DNA from: Pseudonocardia terrae
GTDB taxonomy: Bacteria; Actinomycetota; Actinomycetes; Mycobacteriales; Pseudonocardiaceae
NCBI RefSeq assembly: GCF_021343995.1
Contig: NZ_JAJTTE010000044.1
Location: forward strand, 1 to 64,000
Direction of reading: 5' to 3'
DNA length: 64,000 nucleotides
Position numbers and translations under genes: made by a program. This document shows, in pieces, positions 1 to 8,034 of the stretch (positions within the stretch are counted from its first letter, which is position 1; every line of letters begins with the position of its first letter). The notes below the pieces were generated by a model, which saw only the letters and a program-made list of their open reading frames with translations, searched no databases and was not told the DNA's origin.

Positions 1-72
1 GAGACCGAGCACGACCGAGAGACCGAGCACGACCGAGAGACCGAGCACGACCGAGAGACCGAGCACGACCGA
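1..72 (+). repeat. Four tandem 18-bp repeats
   Basis: Four exact copies of gagaccgagcacgaccga run from the window edge; more copies may lie outside. Because 18 is a multiple of 3, the repeats keep any reading frame. Frame 2 reads RPSTTE and frame 1 reads ETEHDR. Confidence 0.9.
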
Positions 73-97
73 GGGCACGGACGAGGAGGCCCGGTGA
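2..97 (+). CDS. C-terminal end of an unidentified repeat-tailed protein (partial)
   Basis: Frame 2 is open from the window edge to a TGA at 95-97. It reads four RPSTTE hexapeptides and then GTDEEAR. The stop overlaps the GTG of the next gene as GTGA, the junction style used throughout this window, so translational coupling is likely. Only the low-complexity tail is visible, so the function cannot be given. Since the next product looks like a single-pass membrane protein with a short cytoplasmic head, an ECF sigma/anti-sigma arrangement is one possibility, but that is a guess. Frame 1 is also open across this stretch and runs into the next gene, so the frame choice rests on the GTGA overlap and on the AGGAGG at 84-89. 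Confidence 0.45.
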   Translation, partial: RPSTTERPSTTERPSTTERPSTTEGTDEEAR

Positions 98-765
98 CCA
101 ACCCGGTGCAGTACGGCACCCGCCCCGAGGGCCGCGGCGCGGACGAGCTCCGCCGGCTGGACGACGAGCTGGCCGCGGGCGTCTCGCTGCCCGCCGTCGA
201 CGACGTCATCCGGCGGGCCGGTGCGGCCAACCGCGCGAGCGGCGCCGCCGCGGCCGCGGTGCTCACCGTCGGCGCTCTCGGCGGGGTCACCGCGATCGGG
301 ACGGCCGCCGCCGAGCCGTCCCCCGTCGTCGTCGCGCCCGTGGCGCAGGTGCCCACCACCACGCCGCCGATCACGACCACCGTCGCCCCGCCGCCGGCCG
401 TCGCCCCGCCCGTCGTGGCCGCGGAGCCGGACCCGACCACGACGAAGAAGCGGACCACCGCCCCGCGCGCCCGCACCACGACCACGGAGCCGAAGCCGGT
501 CGCGCCGGCCCCGGCGCCCGTCGACCCGCCGCCCCCGGTCACCACCACGACCACCACGCCCGCGCCGACGACCACGAAGACGAGGCCGACCACGAAGCCC
601 ACTCCGACCGAGGAGGGCACCCCGGACCCGACCTCGACGGCCACGGCCAGCGCGTCCCCGACCAGCACGTCCACCACCACCACGGGGACCACCACCACGG
701 GGACCACCACTCCGACGTCCACCACGGCGGGGCAGCAGAGCCTCCTGGCCGCGCTGATCGCGTGA
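94..765 (+). CDS. Single-pass membrane protein with Thr/Pro-rich extracytoplasmic tail
   Basis: A protein of 223 residues. Residues 1-49 form a charged cytoplasmic head (DELRRLDDELAAG). Residues 50-73 are an Ala/Val/Gly membrane segment, and about 140 residues of Thr/Pro-rich, probably disordered sequence follow outside the cell. The GTG start has an AGGAGG at 84-89 with ideal spacing and overlaps the preceding stop. The architecture resembles small anti-sigma-like or wall-spanning proteins of actinomycetes, but no family motif was recognised. Runs of ACC ACC/ACG ACC codons make the DNA strongly repetitive. The frame is open upstream to the window edge, so a longer N-terminus cannot be excluded. 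Confidence 0.7.
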   Translation: MTNPVQYGTRPEGRGADELRRLDDELAAGVSLPAVDDVIRRAGAANRASGAAAAAVLTVGALGGVTAIGTAAAEPSPVVVAPVAQVPTTTPPITTTVAPPPAVAPPVVAAEPDPTTTKKRTTAPRARTTTTEPKPVAPAPAPVDPPPPVTTTTTTPAPTTTKTRPTTKPTPTEEGTPDPTSTATASASPTSTSTTTTGTTTTGTTTPTSTTAGQQSLLAALIA

Positions 766-840
766 GCGCCGCGCCCGTGGCGCGCCGGGCGGGTCGGCCC
801 TGGCCGATCGCCTGACCGGCGCCCGGGCCGTCGGGGGCGG

Positions 841-1371
841 TCAGCCCGCGGGTCGGACCTCCTCGCCCGGCCCCTGCCAGGTCAGGACGATGCCCTGCTC
901 GGCGAGCCAGGCATCGAGGTCGTGGCCGTGCGCCGCGAGCGCGGCCACGGTCTCGTGGCACCGGTGCAGCGCCCACTCCGCCGTGGTCGTGTCGATCAGG
1001 CCGCCGGCCACGGCCTCGACGAACTCGTCGACGTCGAGCACCTCGGTCCACCGGCCGCGCTTGACCACCAGGTCGAGGTAGAGGTCGGTGGTCCGCCACG
1101 CGCTCTCGCCCGGCTCGATGCGGGCGACGTCGAGGTAGAAGTCCTGCTCGCGCTCGTGCCCCGGGTTCCACTGCCAGTCGGTCACGACGAGCCCGAGGTC
1201 GGGCAGCAGCCACGACTCGATCCAGTAGGCGGACGCCCGGCCCACCACCGGCCTGCTCATGTAGAGCCCGAACGGGGTGCGGCGGTACTCCGTCACCTCG
1301 CGCCGGACGCCCTTGGTGTCGAGGTTGACGCCGGCGGTCACGTCGAAGGTCTGGATCTTCGGCGGGTGCAC
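841..1371 (-). CDS. DUF402 family protein
   Basis: A protein of 176 residues starting [11 protein letters not shown], matching the usual N-terminus of actinobacterial DUF402 proteins. The family has a barrel fold related to FomD; members act on nucleotides or phosphate esters, but this subgroup has no proven role. The core has the typical aromatic stretch with [17 protein letters not shown] and a C-terminal helical part. The GTG at 1371 lies 7 nt after a CAGGAT box, fitting a leaderless transcript. It is divergent from uvrB, as is the DUF402 gene next to uvrB in Mycobacterium tuberculosis (Rv1632c, from memory), which supports both calls. Longer in-frame starts exist but would run into the uvrB promoter. 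Confidence 0.8.
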   Translation of the reverse strand: MHPPKIQTFDVTAGVNLDTKGVRREVTEYRRTPFGLYMSRPVVGRASAYWIESWLLPDLGLVVTDWQWNPGHEREQDFYLDVARIEPGESAWRTTDLYLDLVVKRGRWTEVLDVDEFVEAVAGGLIDTTTAEWALHRCHETVAALAAHGHDLDAWLAEQGIVLTWQGPGEEVRPAG

Positions 1372-1441
1372 GCGGCCGATCCTGCCCGACGAACGGTCCG
1401 CGCGGGGGGTTCGGCGGCGGGAAACTGTCGGGGGTCGCTCG

Positions 1442-1447
1442 TACCCT
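1442..1447 (+). promoter_or_regulatory. Putative -10 box of leaderless uvrB
   Basis: TACCCT fits the actinobacterial TANNNT -10 pattern. It is followed by 6 nt and then the uvrB GTG, so transcription would start at or next to the start codon. No Shine-Dalgarno precedes the GTG. Confidence 0.5.
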
Positions 1448-1453
1448 GGGTTC

Positions 1454-3664
1454 GTGGCATTCGCGACAGAGGTTCCCGGCAGCGCTCGTGACAGCAGCGC
1501 ACGCGAGGGCGGCGAGGCGGAGCTCCCGCTCGCGCACTCGGAGTACCGCCCCGTGGGCGAGATCGAGCGCACCGGTGGGCACTTCGAGGTCGTCAGCGAG
1601 TACGAGCCGGCGGGGGACCAGCCCGCGGCGATCGAGGAGCTGGAGAAGCGCCTCAAGCGCGGCGAGCAGGACGTGGTGCTGCTCGGCGCCACCGGTACGG
1701 GCAAGTCGGCCACCACCGCGTGGCTGATCGAGCGGGTGCAGCGACCCACGCTGGTGATGGCCCCGAACAAGACGCTCGCGGCGCAGCTGGCCAACGAGCT
1801 GCGCGAGATGCTCCCCAACAACGCGGTCGAGTACTTCGTCTCGTACTACGACTACTACCAGCCCGAGGCGTACATCGCGCAGACGGACACGTACATCGAG
1901 AAGGACTCCTCGATCAACGACGACGTGGAGCGTCTGCGGCACTCCGCCACGCAGAACCTGTTGTCGCGCAGGGACGTCGTGGTCGTCGCGTCGGTGTCCT
2001 GCATCTACGGCCTCGGCACACCGCAGTCGTACCTCGACCGCTCCGTGAAGCTCGACGTGGGGGGCGAGATCGACCGGGACGCGTTCCTGCGCCTGCTGGT
2101 CGACGTGCAGTACACGCGCAACGACCTGAGCTTCGCCCGCGGCACCTTCCGCGTGCGCGGCGACACCGTGGAGATCATCCCGGCGTACGAGGAGCTCGCG
2201 ATCCGGATCGAGTTCTTCGGCGACGAGATCGAGGCGCTGTACTACCTGCACCCGTTGACCGGGGACATCATCCGCCAGGTCGACACCGTGCGGATCTTCC
2301 CGGCCACGCACTACGTCGCGGGGCCGGAGCGGATGGAGCGCGCGGTCCGGGACATCGAGAAGGAGCTGGAGGAGCGGCTGGCCGAGCTGGAGAACCAGGG
2401 CAAGCTGCTCGAGGCCCAGCGGCTGCGCATGCGCACCCAGTACGACCTGGAGATGATCCGGCAGGTCGGGTTCTGCTCCGGCATCGAGAACTACTCGCGG
2501 CACATCGACGGCCGCGGCGCGGGCACCGCGCCGGCCACGCTGATCGACTACTTCCCGGACGACTTCCTGCTGGTCATCGACGAGTCGCACGTGACGGTGC
2601 CGCAGATCGGCGGCATGTACGAGGGCGACATGTCCCGCAAGCGCAACCTGGTGGAGTTCGGCTTCCGGCTCCCGTCGGCGGTCGACAACCGGCCGTTGAC
2701 CTGGGAGGAGTTCGCCGACCGCATCGGGCAGACGGTGTACCTGTCGGCCACCCCCGGCCCCTACGAGCTCTCGCGCACCGGCGGTGAGTTCGTGGAGCAG
2801 GTCATCCGTCCGACGGGCCTGGTCGACCCCGAGATCGTCGTGAAGCCGACGAAGGGCCAGATCGACGACCTGGTGGGCGAGATCCGCGAGCGCGCCGAGC
2901 GGGACGAGCGGGTCCTGGTCACCACGCTGACCAAGAAGATGGCCGAGGACCTCACCGACTACCTGCTCGAGCTGGGCATCCGGGTGCGGTACCTGCACTC
3001 GGAGGTCGACACCCTGCGCCGGGTCGAGCTGCTGCGCCAGCTCCGGCTCGGGGAGTACGACGTGCTGGTCGGCATCAACCTGCTCCGCGAGGGGCTGGAC
3101 CTGCCCGAGGTGTCGCTGGTCGCGATCCTCGACGCGGACAAGGAGGGCTTCCTCCGCTCCGGCACCTCGCTGATCCAGACCATCGGCCGCGCGGCGCGCA
3201 ACGTGTCCGGCCAGGTGCACATGTACGCGGACACGGTCACCGAGTCCATGCAGCACGCCATCGACGAGACCGAGCGCCGCCGGGCCAAGCAGATCGCCTA
3301 CAACACCGAGAAGGGGATCGACCCGCAGCCGCTGCGGAAGAAGATCGCCGACATCCTCGACCAGGTGTACCGGGAGGCGGAGGACTCCGAGGTGCCGGTG
3401 GGCGGCTCGGGCCGCAACGCCTCCCGCGGCAAGCGGGCCGCGGGCGAGCCGGGCCGCGCGTCCGGGGGCAGCTCGGGGATCGTGGCGGGCCGCGACACCA
3501 CGGCGATGCCGCGCGCGGAGCTGGCCGACCTCATCCAGCAGATGAACGACCAGATGCTCGCGGCGGCCCGCGACCTGCAGTTCGAGCTGGCCGCCCGGCT
3601 GCGGGACGAGATCCAGGACCTGAAGAAGGAGCTGCGGGGGATGGACGCGGCCGGGATCAGCTGA
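1454..3664 (+). CDS. uvrB: Excinuclease ABC subunit B
   Basis: UvrB receives damaged DNA from UvrA, opens it with its helicase motor and recruits UvrC for dual incision in nucleotide excision repair. The product of 736 residues has Walker A GATGTGKS, the beta-hairpin region rich in Tyr ([13 protein letters not shown]), the DEAH-type helicase segment VIDESHVT, motif [11 protein letters not shown], and a C-terminal UVR helical hairpin ([20 protein letters not shown]) that binds UvrC. Length and domain order are complete. The first ~45 residues before [19 protein letters not shown] are poorly conserved; the GTG at 1454 is preferred because a TANNNT box lies just upstream. A more internal start is possible. 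Confidence 0.97.
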   Translation: MAFATEVPGSARDSSAREGGEAELPLAHSEYRPVGEIERTGGHFEVVSEYEPAGDQPAAIEELEKRLKRGEQDVVLLGATGTGKSATTAWLIERVQRPTLVMAPNKTLAAQLANELREMLPNNAVEYFVSYYDYYQPEAYIAQTDTYIEKDSSINDDVERLRHSATQNLLSRRDVVVVASVSCIYGLGTPQSYLDRSVKLDVGGEIDRDAFLRLLVDVQYTRNDLSFARGTFRVRGDTVEIIPAYEELAIRIEFFGDEIEALYYLHPLTGDIIRQVDTVRIFPATHYVAGPERMERAVRDIEKELEERLAELENQGKLLEAQRLRMRTQYDLEMIRQVGFCSGIENYSRHIDGRGAGTAPATLIDYFPDDFLLVIDESHVTVPQIGGMYEGDMSRKRNLVEFGFRLPSAVDNRPLTWEEFADRIGQTVYLSATPGPYELSRTGGEFVEQVIRPTGLVDPEIVVKPTKGQIDDLVGEIRERAERDERVLVTTLTKKMAEDLTDYLLELGIRVRYLHSEVDTLRRVELLRQLRLGEYDVLVGINLLREGLDLPEVSLVAILDADKEGFLRSGTSLIQTIGRAARNVSGQVHMYADTVTESMQHAIDETERRRAKQIAYNTEKGIDPQPLRKKIADILDQVYREAEDSEVPVGGSGRNASRGKRAAGEPGRASGGSSGIVAGRDTTAMPRAELADLIQQMNDQMLAAARDLQFELAARLRDEIQDLKKELRGMDAAGIS

Positions 3665-3738
3665 CCCCGGCGCGTACTGCCGTGGCCGGGCGCGTTGCTA
3701 CGGTGGGCGCCGTTTCGACGCACGAGCCGGAGGACCGC

Positions 3739-4977
3739 GTGACCCTCTCCAGCACCCGCCCGGGCGCCGCCGAGATGGTCCGGCGGGTCCGCCTCCGGGT
3801 CGCGTCGCCGCGCTCGCTGGTGATCAGCCTGCCGCTGCTGGCGATCTCGGTCACCGCCCTGCTGCTGCACACGCACGGCTACCACATCGACCTCGAGGTC
3901 TACCGGCTCGGCGTCGACACCTGGCTGCACGGGGGCGACATGTACGGCCCGCTCCCGCCCACGATCTCCGGGCTGGCGCTGCCGTTCATCTACCCGGTCT
4001 TCGCGGCGATGGTGCTCACCCCGCTGGCGCTGCTGCCGTGGACGCCGGCGTGGGTGCTGCTCTTCGTGCTCTCGCTGACCTCGCTGGCGGTCACGCTGTA
4101 CCTCGCGACGCGGCGGGCCTGGCCCGCGGGCGGCCGGGGCGGAGCGGTGTCGGTCGCGTTCCTCGCGCTGCCGGCGCTGCTCTGGATCGAGCCGGTGCTG
4201 CAGACCTTCGAGTTCGGCCAGGTCAACATCATCCTGATGGCGCTGGTGGCGATCGACTGCCTGGCCCCGCGCACCCCCTGGCCCCGCGGCCTGCTCGTCG
4301 GCCTGGCCGCGGCGATCAAGCTGACCCCGGCGGCGTTCGTGCTGTTCTTCCTGCTCCGGCGGGACGTGCGGGCGGCCGTGGTCACGGTCGTCACCGCCGC
4401 CGCGGCGACCGCGCTGGGCTTCCTGGTCGACGCCCACGCGTCGGCGACCTACTGGTTCGGCGGTCCTGCGGCCGGCGTCAGCGGCTCGGTGTTCTACACC
4501 AACGAGACCGTCCAGGCGGTCGTGGCGCGGTGGGGGATCGACGGCCCGCTGCTGACCGGCATCTGGGTCGTCGTCTCGCTGGTCCTCCTCGTCCTGCTGG
4601 TCCCGACCGTGCGGCGGGCCGACCCGGCGATCGCGATGTCCGCCATGGCCGCGTTCATGCTGCTGGTCTCGCCGACCTCCTGGTCGCACCACTGGGTCTG
4701 GGTCGCACCGGCCGTCCTCGCCGTGGGGGCGCACGCCGTCCGGACCCGGCGGCCCGGCTGGATCGCGGTCGAGCTCGTCCTCCTGGTCGCGTTCTACCTG
4801 GCGCCCTTCCGCTGGCTGCCGGGCAACAACCAGGTCGAGCTGGGATGGAACGCCGGGCAGCAGCTCGTCGGGGCCACGTACGTGATCGTCGCGATCGCCC
4901 TGCTGGTCGTCGCCTGGCGGTACTACGCGCGCCGGCCACCGGAGGCCGGCCCGCGCGAGCCGGCCGACGGGTCGTAG
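3739..4977 (+). CDS. GT87 family polyprenyl-phosphate-dependent glycosyltransferase
   Basis: A polytopic membrane protein of 412 residues of the GT87/DUF2029 type, the family of mycobacterial PimE-like mannosyltransferases that use polyprenyl-phosphate mannose on the outer face of the membrane. Membrane segments start near residue 20 (LVISLPLLAISVTALLL) and about ten follow. Family-like features include DLEVYRLG in the first periplasmic loop, GQVNIILM near the middle, AAAIKLTPA, and SPTSWSHHWVW in the C-terminal half. The GTG at 3739 has GGAGG 5 nt upstream. It follows uvrB on the same strand after 74 nt. A GT-C mannosyltransferase is also found near uvrB in M. tuberculosis. The substrate cannot be told from sequence. 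Confidence 0.85.
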   Translation: MTLSSTRPGAAEMVRRVRLRVASPRSLVISLPLLAISVTALLLHTHGYHIDLEVYRLGVDTWLHGGDMYGPLPPTISGLALPFIYPVFAAMVLTPLALLPWTPAWVLLFVLSLTSLAVTLYLATRRAWPAGGRGGAVSVAFLALPALLWIEPVLQTFEFGQVNIILMALVAIDCLAPRTPWPRGLLVGLAAAIKLTPAAFVLFFLLRRDVRAAVVTVVTAAAATALGFLVDAHASATYWFGGPAAGVSGSVFYTNETVQAVVARWGIDGPLLTGIWVVVSLVLLVLLVPTVRRADPAIAMSAMAAFMLLVSPTSWSHHWVWVAPAVLAVGAHAVRTRRPGWIAVELVLLVAFYLAPFRWLPGNNQVELGWNAGQQLVGATYVIVAIALLVVAWRYYARRPPEAGPREPADGS

Positions 4978-5001
4978 GACGCCGTCGAGGAGCGAGCGCC
5001 C

Positions 5002-5229
5002 TCAGGAACCGCGGCTCCCGCCCGTGGTCTCGGCGATGGTGGCGTGCAGCGCCTCGACCACGGTCCGCACGGCCGGGCGCTCGGCCACGCTCTCCCGCAT
5101 CACGACCTCCACCAGCCGGGCCACGCGCAGCCCGGCGAGCGGGCGGCGCAGGAACCGCCGGCCGCCGCGGTCGTCGGTCGACCAGCGGGGGAGCAGCGCG
5201 ACGCCGACCCCGGCTCGCCGCGCCGCCCA
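5002..5229 (-). pseudogene. C-terminal remnant of a LysR-type regulator
   Basis: Read on the minus strand, the frame ending at TGA 5002-5004 gives the tail of a LysR effector-binding domain: RRAGVGVALLPRWS, then LRRPLAGLRVARLVEV, RPAVRTVVEALHATI and a stop. Only about 75 residues remain. The whole DNA-binding head and most of the sensor domain are absent and no start codon is available, so it cannot be functional. At about 5226-5232 the sequence switches directly into the second half of a divergently oriented EamA transporter gene, which indicates a single deletion that removed the 5' halves of a once divergent regulator/transporter pair. Confidence 0.8.
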
Positions 5230-5657
5230 CGCCGATGCACCTCACCGTGTGGATGTGTGTGATCCCGCCGATCCCGCTGTTCGCCGCGTCGATGCTGACC
5301 GAGGGACCGGGCGCGGGCTGGTCGGCGCTCGGCGCGGCCTTCACGGTCGAGGGCCTGCCCGGGCTCGCGGCCGTGGTCTACCTGTCGCTGATGGCGACGG
5401 TCGTGGGCTCCGGGATCTGGACCTGGCTGATGCGGCGGTACCCGGCCGGGGTCGTCGCGCCGTACTCGCTGCTGGTGCCGGTCGCGGGGATCGCGCTCGC
5501 GGCCGCGGTGCTCGGGGAGCGGCCGAGCGTGACCGAGCTGGTCGCCGCCGTCGTCATCGTCGGTGGGGTGCTCCTGGGCACGCCGCGCCCCGCCCGGTCC
5601 ACGCCGGACGAGGTGGTCGGCACCGAGGAGGAACCGCTCGTCGGCGACCGGGCCTGA
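5230..5657 (+). pseudogene. C-terminal half of an EamA/DMT-family transporter
   Basis: The frame encodes about 140 residues with five hydrophobic segments, including LHLTVWM-like MHLTVWMCVIPPIPLF, then VVYLSLMATVVGSGIWTWLM, YSLLVPVAGIALAAAVLGE and VAAVVIVGGVLLG. This is the second EamA repeat of a ten-helix drug/metabolite exporter. A complete protein needs about 290-300 residues, so the first repeat is lost. An ATG at 5235 sits at the deletion junction without a Shine-Dalgarno. The fragment ends in an acidic tail. It may be transcribed but should not transport alone unless half-size EamA units dimerise. Confidence 0.75.
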
Positions 5658-5775
5658 CCTCTCGGACGGCCCGCCGCCCGACGTCGTCGGGCTATGGTGG
5701 AGACACGTCCCGTCGCCGTGACGCGTCGCACCGCGGCCGCACACCGGAGCCGTACCGGGGCGGGGCGGAGGTGAC

Positions 5776-7083
5776 GTGGCGCGGGCGGAGATCAACCTGG
5801 GTCCGGAGGGGGCATCGGGCGGGCGCGCCGTGTGCGCGGTCCGTCCGGGCACGGACGTGGGGCGACACGCGAAGGTTCTCGCCCACCTGCACGACGCCGT
5901 CCTGAGCGGCGCGAGCCCGTCGTCCGAGATCCGGTCCCTGGTCGCCCGGTCCTGGCAGCGCGTGCGCGCCCAGGGGGTCGACCCCGAGCACGGCGAGCCC
6001 GTCGGTCCGCTCGCGGCCGACGAGGTCGAGCGGCGGCGGTCCGGCTCCCCGCTGCAGCGGGTGCTGCCGGAGCTGCGCGCGGCACTGACCTCGGTCGCCG
6101 AGGACGCCCGGCACGTCATGGTCGTGACCGACGCCGACGGGATCCTGCTGTGGCGCGAGGGCGCGAACCGGGTCCGGCACCGGGCCGACGCGCTGGGCTT
6201 CACCGAGGGGGCCGACTGGTCGGAGGCGTCCGTCGGCACCAACGCGATCGGCACGGCGCTGGCCGAGGGCGCGCCCGTACAGCTCTTCGCTGCCGAGCAC
6301 TTCGTGCGGTCGCACCACGTCTGGACCTGCACCGCCTGCCCCGTGCACGACCCGCGGACCGGCGAGCTGCTCGGGGTGGTCGACGTCAGCGGGCCGGCCG
6401 AGACGATCCACCCGACGACCGTCGCCCTGGTCGGGACCGCGGTGAAGCTGGCCGAGGCGAGCCTGTGGCGTCAGCACGAGGTCCGGCTGGACGCGCTGCG
6501 CGGCGTCGCGGCCCCGTTGCTGTCCGCGGTGCCCGGCGCCGGGCTGGTCGTCGACGACCACGGTTGGGTCGCCGCCGTCACCGGGATGCCGAGCATCGAA
6601 CGGGTCGCCGCGCCGCGCGCCGACCGACCGCTGGCCGTGCACGGGGTGGGGCTGTGCCTGCCCGAGCCGGTGCCCGGCGGGTGGCTGCTGCGGTCGGCGG
6701 ATGCCGGTGCGACGGCGTCGGGCCGGCTGACCCTGACCCTGGACCTGGCGGCGGGGCGGCCGCGCGCCGTCGTCGACGGCTCCGCGCGGTGGGTCCACCC
6801 GCTCTCCACCCGGCACGCCGAGCTGCTGGTGCTGCTCGCCCGGGCCGGGGCCACGGGCCTCGACGCGGGCGCGCTGTCCGCGGCCCTCTACGGCGACCGC
6901 GACCACCTGGTCACGGTCCGCGCCGAGATGAGCAGGCTCCGGCGCGGGCTCGGCGGGCTGCTGCTCGCCCGGCCCTACCGGATCGCCGACGAGGTCGCGG
7001 TGCACGTCCCGCCCCTCGCCGGGACGGTCCTCGCCGGCTCGACCGCCCCGGGCATCCGGGCGCTGCTGGCGGCCGGCGGCTGA
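5776..7083 (+). CDS. AcoR-like GAF-domain transcriptional regulator
   Basis: A protein of 435 residues of the actinobacterial AcoR-like group. An N-terminal helical region (SLVARSWQRVRAQGVDP) is followed by a GAF sensor at about residues 95-215. That sensor carries the group hallmark segments EGADWSEASVGTNAIGTAL and FVRSHHVWTCTACPVHDP. The C-terminal ~80 residues (STRHAELLVLLA to YRIADEVAVHV) look like a winged-helix module. The AAA+ domain of classical AcoR is absent, as is normal for this group. Relatives often sit beside aldehyde or alcohol dehydrogenase genes; none is adjacent here, so the target is unknown. The GTG start has GGAGG at 5767-5771. A TATGGT box at 5692-5697 could be its promoter. 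Confidence 0.8.
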   Translation: MARAEINLGPEGASGGRAVCAVRPGTDVGRHAKVLAHLHDAVLSGASPSSEIRSLVARSWQRVRAQGVDPEHGEPVGPLAADEVERRRSGSPLQRVLPELRAALTSVAEDARHVMVVTDADGILLWREGANRVRHRADALGFTEGADWSEASVGTNAIGTALAEGAPVQLFAAEHFVRSHHVWTCTACPVHDPRTGELLGVVDVSGPAETIHPTTVALVGTAVKLAEASLWRQHEVRLDALRGVAAPLLSAVPGAGLVVDDHGWVAAVTGMPSIERVAAPRADRPLAVHGVGLCLPEPVPGGWLLRSADAGATASGRLTLTLDLAAGRPRAVVDGSARWVHPLSTRHAELLVLLARAGATGLDAGALSAALYGDRDHLVTVRAEMSRLRRGLGGLLLARPYRIADEVAVHVPPLAGTVLAGSTAPGIRALLAAGG

Positions 7084-8034
7084 TCAGCTGGTGACGTCCT
7101 TGCGGTGGAAGCGCCAGGCCGCGAGGGCGAACAGCACCATGGCCCAGGTGATGCTCCCGAACGCGCCGCGGGTCATGTCCCCCCAGTCGATCCGGCTGGC
7201 GAGCAGGTCGGACCAGGCGTTGGCGTAGTGCGTGGGCAGGTAGTCCCGCAGGTCCTCGAGCGCGGTGATCTGGTCGAGGATCTGCGAGACGATCGACGTC
7301 ATCACGGCGCCGCCGACGGCACCCAGCGGGGCATCCGTGCTCACCGACAGCAGCAGCGCCAGCCCCGCGACCCACAGCAGGTTGACGGCCACGTACACGC
7401 CGCCGAGCAGCGCGCGCCCGGCCGCGGACCAGTAGCCCAGGGACTCGCCCGTGGGGCTGACCAGGTCGCCGGTGCCGTAGGCGAGCGTGCCGACGACCAG
7501 CGCCACCACCGGCAGCAGCAGCAGCGCCGTGAAGGACAGCAGCCCGGCCACGATCGCCTTCTGCCGCAGCAGCCGTGCGCGAGGAACGGGCGCGGCCAGC
7601 AGATAGCGCAGCGAGGACCAGGACGCCTCCGACGCCACGGTGTCGCCGAAGAACAACGCCACCACCACGACCAGCAGGAAACCGGCCGTCGCGAACAGGG
7701 CGAACACGGCGAAGTTCGTGCCGCCGCCCTTCGCCAGGTCGACGAGGTTGACCGAGGTGCCGGGGCCGCTGTCGCTCGTGAGCGAGAAGGCGATCCAGAG
7801 GATCACCGGCAGCAGCGCGACCAGCGCGAACGTCACCTGTGTGCGACGCCGCCGGAGCTGGCGGACCAGCTCGACGCGCAGCGGCAGGGTCCGGTCCGCC
7901 CGGTACGACGACGAGGGCGAGCCGTCGGCGGCCAGCAGGCCGACGTGGCCCTTCCGCGTCGACGGGTCGGCGTACCGCGCGTCCCGGTGCAGCCAGTCGC
8001 CTCGCGACTCGTGCTCGTTCGGCTGCTTCGTCAT
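7084..8034 (-). CDS. ABC-2 type transporter permease
   Basis: A membrane protein of 316 residues. A ~60-residue cytoplasmic head (SSSYRADRTLPLRVELVRQLRRRRT) is followed by six predicted membrane segments, beginning with FALVALLPVILWIAFSLT, and the protein ends in a charged FHRKDV tail. It is typical of ABC-2 permeases that pair with a single ATPase. Its ATG overlaps the stop of the upstream fusion gene as ATGA, so it is translationally coupled to the ATPase domain encoded there. The two most likely make one exporter. The substrate is unknown. Confidence 0.85.
   Translation of the reverse strand: MTKQPNEHESRGDWLHRDARYADPSTRKGHVGLLAADGSPSSSYRADRTLPLRVELVRQLRRRRTQVTFALVALLPVILWIAFSLTSDSGPGTSVNLVDLAKGGGTNFAVFALFATAGFLLVVVVALFFGDTVASEASWSSLRYLLAAPVPRARLLRQKAIVAGLLSFTALLLLPVVALVVGTLAYGTGDLVSPTGESLGYWSAAGRALLGGVYVAVNLLWVAGLALLLSVSTDAPLGAVGGAVMTSIVSQILDQITALEDLRDYLPTHYANAWSDLLASRIDWGDMTRGAFGSITWAMVLFALAAWRFHRKDVTS

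Noticed and set aside
1381-1453. A LexA box ahead of uvrB
   Set aside because: CGAAC (~1389) and GTTCG (~1407 and ~1450) occur, but the spacing never fits TCGAAC-N4-GTTCGA.
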